A stretch of 64,000 bases of DNA, from assembly GCA_024104275.1 (NCBI GenBank), contig JAGGHK010000003.1, forward strand, positions 62,001 to 126,000, given 5' to 3'. The notes under the pieces were generated by a model. The model did not search any database. It saw nothing but the letters and a program-made list of their open reading frames with translations, and was not told the origin of the DNA. Positions 1-8,583 of the stretch are shown in pieces; within the stretch, counting starts at the first letter, position 1, and the number at the start of each line of letters is the position of its first letter. The stretch is from Bifidobacterium sp. GTDB lineage: Bacteria > Actinomycetota > Actinomycetes > Actinomycetales > Bifidobacteriaceae. The position numbers were made by a program, and so were the translations under genes.

Positions 1-1730
1 CCGACCGCCGAAAGCCACGCGTACAAATCGCCGTACAACGAGGGATTCATCGCCAAGAACGGCAGAAGTTCAGGATGCTTTGCCATTTCGAACTGGAGCG
101 AGAAATCGGCGGTCGTCTTGGCCTCCTGCGAGCTCATACCCTCCACTTCGACTTGCGGCTGCGGCTGGTCGAATTCGCCGTTCGACACCTTTTCAAAAAC
201 CGAACCGGGTTCGAAGCTCGGCTTGAAGGTCTGTGACGTATCAAACGCACCGGCATTGTTGATCGAGGCCTGCGAGGGCGAACTCGCCTCGTCTCGAATC
301 GGAGGCATGAACTTGCTGCGTTCCTTAAAGGCTTCGGCTTCGCCTTCCTGACTTTGGGAATCGGTGAAATTCAAGCCGGAACGCGCGCCACCCACGCCGT
401 TTGCCTGCCGAGATTTTTCATCCATCGGCACGAATACGGCGGCATCCTGATCGACAGAAGTTTGCGCGGAATCAGAAAGCCCGTTCGAAGCATTGCTTGT
501 TCGGGGTTTGGCTTGATCTGCGGAAACGTGGCCGTTGACACCAGCGCCTTCGTTTTCGTTGGGATTGATGTTGAAGCCGGCCTGCGGCGGCGCTTGTCCG
601 GCTTGCTGTGGCTGATTCATCGCCCCAGTCATATCGCCACCGTTGAAGTTTGTCTGCGGTTGCGTTGCTGCCGATGAATCGACAGATTGTTGCTCGCGAG
701 CAGTTCCCTCAGGATTCTGTCCTGGATTGCGACGTGAAGGCAATGATACCTGCTGAGCCTTCGAATCAGCTTGCGACGGACTATTTCTGGCGAAGCCCGA
801 GGCGGCGCCGGTCATCGCAAGGCCTGCGGTAGCAGCACTCGACGGTTTCGCGACCCCGTTGCTGGAAGCGGCGGAGTGAGCGGTCTTGGCGGACTTATTC
901 TCGGCCACGGCCTCAGTCTTTTCTTCGGCCTCGGTCTCCATGGCATCCTTGAACAGGTCACGTGCCTTGGCGTCCTCGGTCTGTGCAGCCGGCGCCATCA
1001 CGTTCAATGAAATCTGGTCGATGGCGTGATCGACTTGCCTGTCTTCTGGCTTTTGGCTGGGATGCTCCTCGATTGACGACGGGGCTTCATCGGCACCATT
1101 GCCTTGGTCGGCACTTGCATCGTTCGCCGACGGCTCGTCTAAGCCCTGAGGATTGCCATTGCCGTCGATTCCAACGGAAGCGGTGACTCCGATACGGCTA
1201 GCCACATCCGCGGCACTAAAAGCCGTGGTCGGCTCCCCTGCCCTGAGATTCAGGATGTCATCGACGGACATATCGTTGAGGTCCGGCTCGATATCGGCAC
1301 TTTCCCCACCGCTCGCCGCATAGTCGAACAAATCGGTAATCTGATGCCCGTCATCCAGACTTTCATCGACATCCACCCGTACGAAATCAACCGGCACATC
1401 ACCGAACTGCAATCTCATCGGCGAATCCGGAAAAATGAAATCCTGATTCGGCGTCAGCGGGCGCAAGCCTTTTTCTTCAACAACGTACGAACCGTTGGTG
1501 GAATTCAAATCGGTGACCGAAGCCCCGCCATTGGCCGCCACCGTGAATACCGCATGACGTTTCGACATCGAACGCGTGTCGTCGTCGATTTCCAAACGGC
1601 GATGGCCATCGTCGGCAAGCGGACGCAAAGGCCTGCGGCCGATCTCAACGTTTTCGCCGGGGCCGACGTCGACTTTTGTGGAGCCATTGACCTTGATGAC
1701 CCAATGTTTCGTCGTTCGCGGATCAGACAC
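1..1730 (-). CDS. FHA-domain protein with C-terminal LRV-like motif (3' end cut by window)
   Basis: Read directly on the minus strand, this frame is open from a GTG at 1730 to the window edge (576 codons, no stop). The GTG sits 7 bases after GGGGAGG; the ATG codons just upstream are in a frame that closes at once. Residues about 1-100 are a forkhead-associated domain, which binds phosphothreonine: it shows the GR, SMSKRHA and DLNSTNGSYV blocks. A long acidic, Gln/Ser/Ala-rich linker follows. The last visible stretch, with FEMAKHPELLPFLAMNPSLY then a WL pair, matches the Leu/Asn-Pro/Trp-Leu pattern of the small LRV protein at 37751-38386. It lies downstream of rplJL but behind its own ribosome site and a terminator. 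Role inferred: phosphoprotein-binding adaptor for the Ser/Thr kinase system at 23-37 kb. Confidence 0.85.
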   Translation of the reverse strand, partial: MSDPRTTKHWVIKVNGSTKVDVGPGENVEIGRRPLRPLADDGHRRLEIDDDTRSMSKRHAVFTVAANGGASVTDLNSTNGSYVVEEKGLRPLTPNQDFIFPDSPMRLQFGDVPVDFVRVDVDESLDDGHQITDLFDYAASGGESADIEPDLNDMSVDDILNLRAGEPTTAFSAADVASRIGVTASVGIDGNGNPQGLDEPSANDASADQGNGADEAPSSIEEHPSQKPEDRQVDHAIDQISLNVMAPAAQTEDAKARDLFKDAMETEAEEKTEAVAENKSAKTAHSAASSNGVAKPSSAATAGLAMTGAASGFARNSPSQADSKAQQVSLPSRRNPGQNPEGTAREQQSVDSSAATQPQTNFNGGDMTGAMNQPQQAGQAPPQAGFNINPNENEGAGVNGHVSADQAKPRTSNASNGLSDSAQTSVDQDAAVFVPMDEKSRQANGVGGARSGLNFTDSQSQEGEAEAFKERSKFMPPIRDEASSPSQASINNAGAFDTSQTFKPSFEPGSVFEKVSNGEFDQPQPQVEVEGMSSQEAKTTADFSLQFEMAKHPELLPFLAMNPSLYGDLYAWLSAV

Positions 1731-1897
1731 CTTGCGGCCTCCCCATATACATCATGTTCATGCTTCATGCCATTCTGCCATGTTCCTTTTGAATCCAACA
1801 GAAAAACGACAGACATTGACAACACTCACGCATGAGCCTGCCCTCACCTTTTGGCTAACGGACACGCTCTGGATACTACGATAGCCGATAAAATGAA

Positions 1898-1934
1898 CAA
1901 ACCCTGCGAGCGGAGATTCCGCACACAGGGTTTG
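1898..1934 (-). terminator. Terminator after rplL
   Basis: Arms CAAACCCTG and CAGGGTTTG pair around a GC-rich inner part and are followed, on the minus strand, by TTCATTTTA. It lies 75 bases past the rplL stop and before the FHA gene. The rest of 1731-2008 holds no gene. Confidence 0.75.
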
Positions 1935-2008
1935 CAACAATTTTCGGGATTCAAGCGGCTAACGGCTTTAACCAGCCATCACCGTCAAATCCGCGAAGAA
2001 GGAGAGAA

Positions 2009-2392
2009 CTACTTGAGTTCGACGGTGCCGCCGGCCTCTTCGATCTCGGACTTGGCCTTCTCGGCGTCATCCTTCTTGGCCTTCTCGAGGATGGTGGCAG
2101 GAGCGCCGTCGACGAGCGCCTTGGCGTCAGCCAGGCCCTTGCCGGTGATGTTCTTGACGGCCTTGATGACCTGAATCTTCTTGTCGCCGAAGGAGGAGAG
2201 AACGACGTCGAACTCGGTCTTCTCTTCTTCGCCAGCGCCTGCGCCAGCGGCAGGAGCAGCGGCAACGGCAACGGCCGGTGCGGAAGCCTCGACGTCGAAC
2301 TCGTCCTCGAACTTCTTGACGAAGTCGGAGAGTTCAACCAGGGTCATTTCCTTGAACGCATCGAGGAGCTCATCGCTTGAGAGCTTAGCCAT
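2009..2392 (-). CDS. rplL: 50S ribosomal protein L7/L12
   Basis: A 127-residue L7/L12, the multi-copy stalk protein of the large ribosomal subunit that recruits translation factors. It shows the N-terminal dimerisation helices ([20 protein letters not shown]), an Ala/Val/Gly-rich hinge near residues 37-55, and the C-terminal domain with [13 protein letters not shown] and [10 protein letters not shown]. Length is normal. The ATG at 2392 was chosen over the upstream in-frame ATG because AAAGGAAG sits just before it and [10 protein letters not shown] is the usual N-terminus. It follows rplJ by 122 bases in the same direction, the usual rplJL pair under the L10 leader upstream. Confidence 0.97.
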   Translation of the reverse strand: MAKLSSDELLDAFKEMTLVELSDFVKKFEDEFDVEASAPAVAVAAAPAAGAGAGEEEKTEFDVVLSSFGDKKIQVIKAVKNITGKGLADAKALVDGAPATILEKAKKDDAEKAKSEIEEAGGTVELK

Positions 2393-2514
2393 AATGGCTT
2401 CCTTTCTTTTCCGGGCGGCGGATGTTTTGTTTGGTTCCGTCACCTAAATTCTTAAATATTTTTAATTATTCACTACAACTGCTTGCAATCTACGCGGCCG
2501 AAACCACGCGGAAA

Positions 2515-3036
2515 TCAAGCGGCCTTTTCCTGCTTTTCGCGCAGGGCGTCGAACGTACGCACGGCCTTGGTAGGCAGAGCGACGAACGTGCGAGCGGCCT
2601 TGGACATGGAGCCCTTGAGGTCGCCTGCCATCCTGGAGAGCAGGGTTTCGCGAGATTCGAGGCTCGCGAGTTTCATGAAGCCTTCGGCGTCGTACATGGT
2701 TCCGTCTGCGAAACCACCCTTGATGACGAGGGCCTTGTTTTTCTTGGCGAAGTCACGCAGGACCTTCGCAACCTCGACGTAATCACCCTTCACGAAGGTG
2801 ATTGCCGACGGGCCGGAGAGTGCTTCATCGAAGCCCTCGTACCCAGCCTCTTTGGCGGCGATGCGAGCGAGCGTGTTCTTAGCCACTGAGTAGGAAGTAT
2901 CGCGGCCTAGCTTTTCGCGCAGATCGGAAATCTGCGGAACGGTAAGCCCGCGGTACTCGGTAAGGTAAACCGCATCGGCAGCACGGAATTGCTCCGTGAG
3001 CTCGGCGATCACCGCTTCCTTTTCGGGCCTTTTCAT
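2515..3036 (-). CDS. rplJ: 50S ribosomal protein L10
   Basis: A 173-residue L10, which anchors L7/L12 dimers to 23S rRNA and, as the L10(L12) complex, binds its own leader RNA to repress the operon. Typical blocks are visible: EAVIAELTEQFRAADAVYLT, YRGLTVPQISDLR, SYSVAKNTLARIA and SGPSAITFV. The start at 3036 (MKRPEKEAV) is chosen because GGAAGGAACGCC precedes it; the upstream extension to 3147 is the leader region, not protein. First gene of the rplJ-rplL unit. Confidence 0.97.
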   Translation of the reverse strand: MKRPEKEAVIAELTEQFRAADAVYLTEYRGLTVPQISDLREKLGRDTSYSVAKNTLARIAAKEAGYEGFDEALSGPSAITFVKGDYVEVAKVLRDFAKKNKALVIKGGFADGTMYDAEGFMKLASLESRETLLSRMAGDLKGSMSKAARTFVALPTKAVRTFDALREKQEKAA

Positions 3037-3129
3037 GGCGTTCCTTCCTGAGTCGACCATTGATTGGGAACTTCGGAACGTTTCGGCTTGATGAGCGATT
3101 ATCTGCATTGGCTGCAAACCTGCAACCCT

Positions 3130-3283
3130 ACAAAAAATGCCCTGCACATAGGCAGAGCACCATACCGGCCGCTTGCGCGACCCACCTCATAAGAGGCTTA
3201 TGACATTCAACCTATGCTGGCTTGGCGAACCAAACTTCGAGAGGCTTGCACCTCTAACCAACAGTCTGTGGTTTACAGATGAA
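3130..3283 (-). ncRNA. L10 leader RNA upstream of rplJ
   Basis: On the minus strand the leader carries ACCACAGACTGTTGG and, about 50 bases on, CCAGCATAGGTT. These two sides pair to form the kink-turn-like internal loop typical of L10 leaders (an AGAC-type element with GG/CC stem opposite an A-G-G-U side). A GAGGTGC/GCCTCT hairpin lies between them. It ends in an intrinsic terminator about 100 bases before rplJ. This matches the known autoregulation of rplJL by L10(L12). The fold was drawn by eye, not by a covariance model. Confidence 0.75.
3132..3158 (-). terminator. Attenuator-like terminator in the rplJ leader
   Basis: GCTCTGC and GCAGGGC pair around a 6-base loop and are followed by ATTTTTTG on the minus strand. 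It lies inside the rplJL leader rather than at a gene end, so it is better read as an attenuator controlled by L10(L12) binding than as a terminator for the distant permease gene. Confidence 0.7.
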
Positions 3284-3290
3284 CAGTATA

Positions 3291-3296
3291 CGGACG
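3291..3296 (-). promoter_or_regulatory. Candidate -10 box of the rplJL promoter
   Basis: TATACT on the minus strand lies a few bases before the L10 leader element. No good -35 was found at 16-18 bases, so this is tentative. A second candidate, TTGCAG-16-GATAAT, lies inside the leader near 3084-3111. Confidence 0.35.
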
Positions 3297-3329
3297 CCGC
3301 CCGACCGCGCGACACGCGCACGCGCCAAT

Positions 3330-3437
3330 CAGTGCGAAAAGCACCATTTCGGGGCAATTTTGGCGCTTTTCGCACTGATTCGGGATTCCACTGAGGTGAA
3401 AAGCACCATTTCGACCCGTTTTTGGCGCTTTTCGCAC
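3330..3437. repeat. Two tandem palindromes of the GAAAAGCACC family
   Basis: The first palindrome, 3330-3377, has 13-base arms CAGTGCGAAAAGC / GCTTTTCGCACTG. The second, 3396-3437, has arms built on GTGAAAAGC / GCTTTTCGCAC. Both carry CACCATTTCG in the left inner part. They lie just past the permease stop and could terminate it. A third, inverted copy is at 12474-12517. The 3160-3448 interval otherwise holds the L10 leader and no gene. Confidence 0.85.
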
Positions 3438-3448
3438 TGACTTGACTG

Positions 3449-4843
3449 TTAGAGGACAGCCTGGAGGGCGAAGTCGAGGATGAAGAGGGCGGTGACGATC
3501 CACATCACCGGATGGACCTCTTTTGCCTTGCCCTTGCAGATCTTGACCAGGCAGTACATGATGAAGCCCGCGGCGATGCCGTAAGAGATGGAGTAGGAAA
3601 GCGCCATGAACACCGAGGCGAACAGCGCCGGAATCGCTTCGCCCAAGTCGCCCCAGTCGACTTCCTTCAGACTGGAAGCCATCATGCAACCGACCACGAC
3701 CAGCACGCCGGCCGTCGCGGCGGACGGAATCGCGGAAACCAGTGGTGACAGGAACATCGAGATGATGAAGCAGATGGCAACGGTGACCGAAGTAAGACCG
3801 GTGCGGCCACCCGCGGCGATGCCCGCCGAGGATTCAACGTAGGTAGTGATGTTGGAGGTGCCGAACAGGCCACCGACGGAAGTCGCGATGGAATCGGCGA
3901 AGAGGGCCTTGTCCATCTTGGAGCTGAAACCGTGTCCGTTGGCCATGTTCTTGATGTCCTCGTCAGAGAAGATGCCCGTCTTGCGTCCGGTGCCGACGAG
4001 AGTGCCGATGGTGTCGAACATATCGGACATGGAGAAGGCGAAGATGGTGACGATCACGAGCGGAAGCCGACCGAGGTTACCGAACAGCGACGGGAAGCCT
4101 TGCGGGCTGAAGATCGCGAGAAACGTGGTGGGCAGCTGCGAGAAGGTCTGGCTGATGGACATCGAATTGCTCATGCTGGTCACGCCGAAGGGTATGCCAA
4201 TAATAGTGGCGGCGATAATCGAGATCAGCAGAGAGCCGCGCACGTTGAGCAGGGTGAGAATAATGGCGATGGCCAGACCGATGAGAAAGACCCAAAGCAC
4301 GGGGTTGTTCAGCATCGAAAGGCCAGGTGTGGCGTGAATCGGACCGCCTTTGGCCGCGGCCTTCGGATCGCCGGGAGTAAAGGAAATGAAGCCGACGTTG
4401 AGCATCCCGACGTACATCACGAACAGGCCGATGCCGCCGCCGATGGCGTGCTGCAGGGATTCGGGGATGCAGGCGATGATGAGCTTACGGATGGAGGTGA
4501 CAGTGACCAGAATGTTGATCAGACCACACAGGAATGTCATACACAGCGTTTCCTGCCAGGTGAAGCCGAGACCGGCGCAAACGGTGTAGGCGAAGAACGC
4601 GTTCAGGCCCATACTCGCGGACTGCGCGTAAGGCACGTTGGCGAAAAGTCCCATCACCAGCGTTCCAGCAACAGAGGCGATGATAGTGGCGAGGAACACG
4701 GCGCCCCACGGCATGCCGGTGGTGCTGAGGACCTGCGGATTGACCACGATGATATAGCTCATCGCGAAGAACGTGGTGATACCCGCCGTGATTTCAGTGG
4801 ATACGTTTGTGTGATTTTCTTTGAGATGGAAGAACCTGTCCAT
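3449..4843 (-). CDS. Purine (guanine/hypoxanthine-type) permease, AzgA/NCS2 family
   Basis: A 464-residue polytopic membrane protein of the AzgA-like branch of NCS2 nucleobase:proton symporters. Family blocks are visible: EITAGITTFFAMSYIIVVNP near residue 17, SMGLNAFFAY near 78, FSMSDMFDTIGTLVG near 270 and FGTSNITTYVESSAGIAAGG near 322. About 12-14 hydrophobic segments can be seen. The ATG at 4843 follows AAGGAAGAG. It is a single gene between pstB and rplJ. The family transports guanine, hypoxanthine, adenine or xanthine; the sequence alone does not settle which. Confidence 0.9.
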   Translation of the reverse strand: MDRFFHLKENHTNVSTEITAGITTFFAMSYIIVVNPQVLSTTGMPWGAVFLATIIASVAGTLVMGLFANVPYAQSASMGLNAFFAYTVCAGLGFTWQETLCMTFLCGLINILVTVTSIRKLIIACIPESLQHAIGGGIGLFVMYVGMLNVGFISFTPGDPKAAAKGGPIHATPGLSMLNNPVLWVFLIGLAIAIILTLLNVRGSLLISIIAATIIGIPFGVTSMSNSMSISQTFSQLPTTFLAIFSPQGFPSLFGNLGRLPLVIVTIFAFSMSDMFDTIGTLVGTGRKTGIFSDEDIKNMANGHGFSSKMDKALFADSIATSVGGLFGTSNITTYVESSAGIAAGGRTGLTSVTVAICFIISMFLSPLVSAIPSAATAGVLVVVGCMMASSLKEVDWGDLGEAIPALFASVFMALSYSISYGIAAGFIMYCLVKICKGKAKEVHPVMWIVTALFILDFALQAVL

Positions 4844-5163
4844 CGTGCTCTCTTCCTTGGTTTGAGTATCGCCAAGTCAGATTGCAGAAAAGGGCGGTCG
4901 GCACTTACCGCGTTTCAACACGACAAGACCGACGAACTTCACTGGCTGCTCATGAATGAATCGACGATACGGAGGTTGCTGCGACTCGCCCGCGTTCCCG
5001 CGGACACCAACGAATATAACACCCGTCATGTCCTTACATTTTCTAGTGTGTTCGGCAGCTTTTGTACTAAAAATCATCTATTCGTTGTCGCAAAACGTCA
5101 TTGTTTTGCGCCAAGCCCCATAGCACTTTCCGACCATCTGACCACCTAGCCGACCAACCAGAC
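4844..5163 (-). other. Intergenic leader/promoter region of the purine permease
   Basis: No gene. On the minus strand an extended -10 (TG-T-TATATT, 5013-5021) is the best promoter candidate, giving a leader of about 160 bases with CCGCGGGAACGCGG-type pairing. No canonical purine riboswitch core was recognised. Confidence 0.4.
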
Positions 5164-5943
5164 TCAGCCGAAACGACCCGAGATGTAGCGCTCGGCCTCC
5201 TCGTTTTGCGGGTTGTTGAACATCGTGGTGGTGTCGGCGAAATACTCGAGATGGCCGGGCTTACCGACGGCCTTCAAGTTGAAGAAGGCGGTGTAATCGG
5301 CGACGCGGGCGGCCTGCTGCATGTTGTGGGTGACGATGACGATGGTGTAGTCATGCTTGAGCTCGTTGATCAGATCCTCGACGGCGAGCGTGGAAATCGG
5401 GTCGAGGGCGGAGCACGGCTCGTCCATCAGGAGCACTTGCGGATGCACGGCGACGGCGCGGGCGATGCACAGGCGCTGCTGCTGGCCGCCGGAAAGCCCG
5501 ATGCCCGGTTTGTCGAGCCTGTCCTTGACCTCGTTCCAAAGATTCGCCCCGCGCAGCGCCCATTCCACCAGCTCGTCGGCATCAGACTTGGAAATGTGCC
5601 GATTGTTGAGGCGGATGCCGGCCAGTACGTTCTCGCGGATGGACATGGTCGGGAACGGGTTGGCCTTCTGGAAGACCATGCCGACGTCGCGGCGCACGGC
5701 CACCGGGTCGACGCCTTTGGCGTAGAGGTCGTTGCCGTCGAGCAGCACCTTACCTTCCACGCGGGCGCCGGGCGTGATCTCATGCATGCGGTCAAGCGTG
5801 CGCAGGACCGTTGATTTACCGCAGCCGGACGGGCCGATGAAGGCGGTGACCTTGTTGGCCTGAATATGGAGGTTGACGTCCTGGACGGCCAGGAAATCGC
5901 CGTAGTAGACATTGAGATGTTCGACATCGATGCGTTGCCCCAT
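5164..5943 (-). CDS. pstB: Phosphate ABC transporter ATP-binding protein
   Basis: A 259-residue ABC ATPase that powers high-affinity phosphate import through PstC/PstA. It shows Walker [10 protein letters not shown] near residue 37, Q-loop [10 protein letters not shown], the family signature LSGGQQQRL near 149, Walker [14 protein letters not shown] near 170 and the H-switch [15 protein letters not shown]. The Gly-Leu-Ser-Gly-Gly block and the PCSALDP box are typical of PstB. It is the last gene of pstSCAB, 55 bases after pstA. Such operons are normally induced by phosphate starvation. Confidence 0.97.
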   Translation of the reverse strand: MGQRIDVEHLNVYYGDFLAVQDVNLHIQANKVTAFIGPSGCGKSTVLRTLDRMHEITPGARVEGKVLLDGNDLYAKGVDPVAVRRDVGMVFQKANPFPTMSIRENVLAGIRLNNRHISKSDADELVEWALRGANLWNEVKDRLDKPGIGLSGGQQQRLCIARAVAVHPQVLLMDEPCSALDPISTLAVEDLINELKHDYTIVIVTHNMQQAARVADYTAFFNLKAVGKPGHLEYFADTTTMFNNPQNEEAERYISGRFG

Positions 5944-5998
5944 GATGACTCGCTTTCTGATGGTTAATGACGTTTACGATTGTTGTTGGTGATTTTCA

Positions 5999-7279
5999 TC
6001 ATTTCGCCTCCACGCTGAACAGGCGTTGCACCAAGCGGCCGATGAGGTTCAGAACCAGGACGATGGCGATGAGCACAAGGGCCGCGGCCCAGGAACGCTC
6101 GGACGGAATGGAAGCCACGCAACCTGGGCCGGCGTTCGGCGGGCAGGTCACGGACATCTTGCTGTATTCCTGGTAGACGAACACCGGCAGCGTCGTCATC
6201 TGGCCGCTGAACAGGTTCCAGTTGGTGGTGACGATGAAACCGGCGGTCATCAAAAGCGGTGCGGTTTCGCCTATTACGCGGGCGATGGCGAGGATGACGC
6301 CGGAGACGATGCCGGGGAGCGCGGTGCGCAAGACCACTTTGACGATGGTACGGGATTTGGTGACGCCGAGCGCATACGAGGCCTCACGCAGGTCGTCGGG
6401 AACGATCCGCAGCATTTCGACGCTGGAATTGACCACGGTGGGAATCATCAGAATCGAAAGCGCCACGGATCCTTCGAAACCATTAGAAACACCGGGGCCC
6501 ATCAAAATGGCAAACAACGAGAAGGCGAAGAGACCGGCGACAATCGAGGGGATGCCGCTCATCACGTTGACCAACAGCGAGATGGCCTTGGCGAACTTGC
6601 CGCCGCGCGCATATTCCGTCAGATAGATCGCACACATCAGACCGACCGGCACCGAAATCAGCATCGCGCCGAGCGTCACTTCCAGTGTGCCGATGATGGC
6701 GTGTTCGATGCCGCCGTGCCCCCCGGTTGTTGTGGGCATGCCGCCGATGACGCCGGACATGTTGAAAGTGAGGAAGTTCAGATTGAGACGTTTGACACCG
6801 CGCGCGATGGTGGTCCAAAGCAGGGAAATCAGCGGAACCATAGCGACGACGAACGCGAGCGCAATGATTCCTGCCATCATCCGGCTCTTCCATTCGCGTT
6901 GTTTGAGCAGAGCTTGCGAAGGCTTGAATTTCGAGAAATCCGGAACCGGACGTTCCGAAGCTACCGTTTCCGCGTCTTCTGGCATATTGTTCGCTACCGG
7001 AGAATCGTGTTTTGCACGTATAGCACCATTTGACGTCTCATGAGAACGTATTACCTCAATGCTTGATTCAGCATCCCAGCCACGATTCCCGGAATCAGAG
7101 GAACGGTTGACTCCGTCGATAACCACGTTATCCGGCATTGTCGTTCTTGCAGCGGTATCCGATGTCGGTTTCACGGCATCATCGGGATGAATTGACTTTG
7201 GGGACGAAGCGTCCTGCTCGATACGTCCGTCGTCAAGGTTGGCGTTATCGTTTTCGTTCTTATCGGTTTTCAGACTCAT
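5999..7279 (-). CDS. pstA: Phosphate ABC transporter permease with long N-terminal extension
   Basis: A 426-residue PstA, one of the two membrane subunits of the phosphate importer. The permease core starts near residue 130: a first membrane segment at about 135-155, LMCAIYLTEYA, the EAA-type loop LREASYALGVTKSRTI near 298, and IGETAPLLMTAGF. PstA proteins are usually near 300 residues. Here about 125 hydrophilic, Asp/Asn/Ser-rich residues precede the core and would be cytoplasmic. The ATG at 7279 overlaps the pstC stop as ATGA, which supports the long form. Confidence 0.95.
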   Translation of the reverse strand: MSLKTDKNENDNANLDDGRIEQDASSPKSIHPDDAVKPTSDTAARTTMPDNVVIDGVNRSSDSGNRGWDAESSIEVIRSHETSNGAIRAKHDSPVANNMPEDAETVASERPVPDFSKFKPSQALLKQREWKSRMMAGIIALAFVVAMVPLISLLWTTIARGVKRLNLNFLTFNMSGVIGGMPTTTGGHGGIEHAIIGTLEVTLGAMLISVPVGLMCAIYLTEYARGGKFAKAISLLVNVMSGIPSIVAGLFAFSLFAILMGPGVSNGFEGSVALSILMIPTVVNSSVEMLRIVPDDLREASYALGVTKSRTIVKVVLRTALPGIVSGVILAIARVIGETAPLLMTAGFIVTTNWNLFSGQMTTLPVFVYQEYSKMSVTCPPNAGPGCVASIPSERSWAAALVLIAIVLVLNLIGRLVQRLFSVEAK

Positions 7280-8337
7280 CGCGTACCTCCCTTCCGCGTG
7301 ATGCGTCGGGCGAGGAGATTGACCACGAACGTGATGACGAACAGGACCAGGCCCGTGGCAATCAGCGCGGAGACACCGAGAGAATCGGCCTCAGGGTACT
7401 GCGCGGCGATGTTGGCGGCGATGGTCTGGCTTTTCGAGGCCTGAAGCCAGTGCCACGAATAGGTCATGCCCGGCGAAAGCACCATCATCACGGCCATCGT
7501 CTCCCCCAGCGCACGCCCGAGCGCCAGCATCGAGGCCGAAACCATACCGGACTTGGCGAACGGCAGCGCGGTCAGCTTGATCATTTCCCATTTGGTGGCA
7601 CCCAGCGCGAGCGCCGCCTCTTGGTTCAACTGCGGGGTGGCCGCGAAAATGTCACGGGTCATCGAGGTGATGATGGGCATGATCATGATAGCCAGGATCA
7701 CCGCGGCGCTCGCGACGGTGCGCGGCGGGTTAGCGGCGGGTCCAGCGAAAAGAGGAATCCAGCCCAGATGGACGCTCACCCAGTTCCAGAACGGATACAT
7801 CGCCGGCACCAGCACCAGCGCACCCCACAGGCCGTAGATGACGGAAGGAATCGCGGCCAACAGATCGACGACGTAATTAAGCACGGTACGGACACTTTTG
7901 CGGGCGTAGAAAGTAATAAATAAAGCCACGCCTACGGCGACAAAAAAGGCGATTGCCAACGCGAGCGCCGCAATCACCACAGTACCGAAAACCAGAGGCC
8001 CGACATATTGCCAGAAACCATGCGCTTTGCCGCCGCTCAGCGAGGCGAAAACCGCGGAGGTCTTGGCCTGCGGACCGGCGAAAATAGGCCAGGCACGCAG
8101 CAGCAGGAAGAGCACCACCGCGCCCAAAGCCACCAAAATCAAGGCTCCACAACCGACGGCCGCCGCGTGGAAAATCTTGTCCTGGCTGTGCCGGCCTGGT
8201 TTGGCGCCGCTGAAACCAAGATCATTGCGGCGACCGCCTGCACCGCCCCCACCAGGAGCGCTCAAAGTCGCGCTGACCTGGCCCACAGCTGTAGGCATCA
8301 CCTGCCCCGCGCCGCTACTTTCAGATGTATTCGCCAT
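7276..8337 (-). CDS. pstC: Phosphate ABC transporter permease
   Basis: A 353-residue PstC, partner of PstA. A Gly-rich N-terminus of about 60 residues is followed by six or so membrane segments. Recognisable blocks are SVIYGLWGALVL, EAALALGATKWEMIKLTALP (the EAA loop that contacts PstB) and GRALGETMAVMMVLSP. The start at 8337 (MANTSESS) follows AAGGAAA by 6 bases and is preferred to the ATG at 8400. It overlaps pstA by 4 bases and lies 246 bases after pstS. Confidence 0.96.
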   Translation of the reverse strand: MANTSESSGAGQVMPTAVGQVSATLSAPGGGGAGGRRNDLGFSGAKPGRHSQDKIFHAAAVGCGALILVALGAVVLFLLLRAWPIFAGPQAKTSAVFASLSGGKAHGFWQYVGPLVFGTVVIAALALAIAFFVAVGVALFITFYARKSVRTVLNYVVDLLAAIPSVIYGLWGALVLVPAMYPFWNWVSVHLGWIPLFAGPAANPPRTVASAAVILAIMIMPIITSMTRDIFAATPQLNQEAALALGATKWEMIKLTALPFAKSGMVSASMLALGRALGETMAVMMVLSPGMTYSWHWLQASKSQTIAANIAAQYPEADSLGVSALIATGLVLFVITFVVNLLARRITRKGGTR

Positions 8338-8583
8338 GCTTTTCCTTACGCTCAAAGTTCGAAGTTTGAAGCGAGCCGAATCGGCCTTGCAATCCTGCAA
8401 CCAAGCGGTTTCCGGGAAAAGTGAAATCGTTGGTTCGGATTGTTTCGTCTGCCGGATGATTTCATGATGATCTCGTCCGGTAAGCTATATATTTGTCTGC
8501 TTGATAATTTCTTTGGACTAATTGTTAGCTATTTTGATTATTCAATTATTCGTACATTCAGTTATTCGCCTACAAGTACCAAA

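Noticed and set aside
3932-5149. 405-codon plus-strand frame opposite the purine permease
   Set aside because: Asp/Gly/His-rich antisense shadow of a clear membrane transporter gene in GC-rich DNA.
4844-5163. Purine riboswitch upstream of the purine permease
   Set aside because: No conserved three-way-junction core or loop sequences were found.
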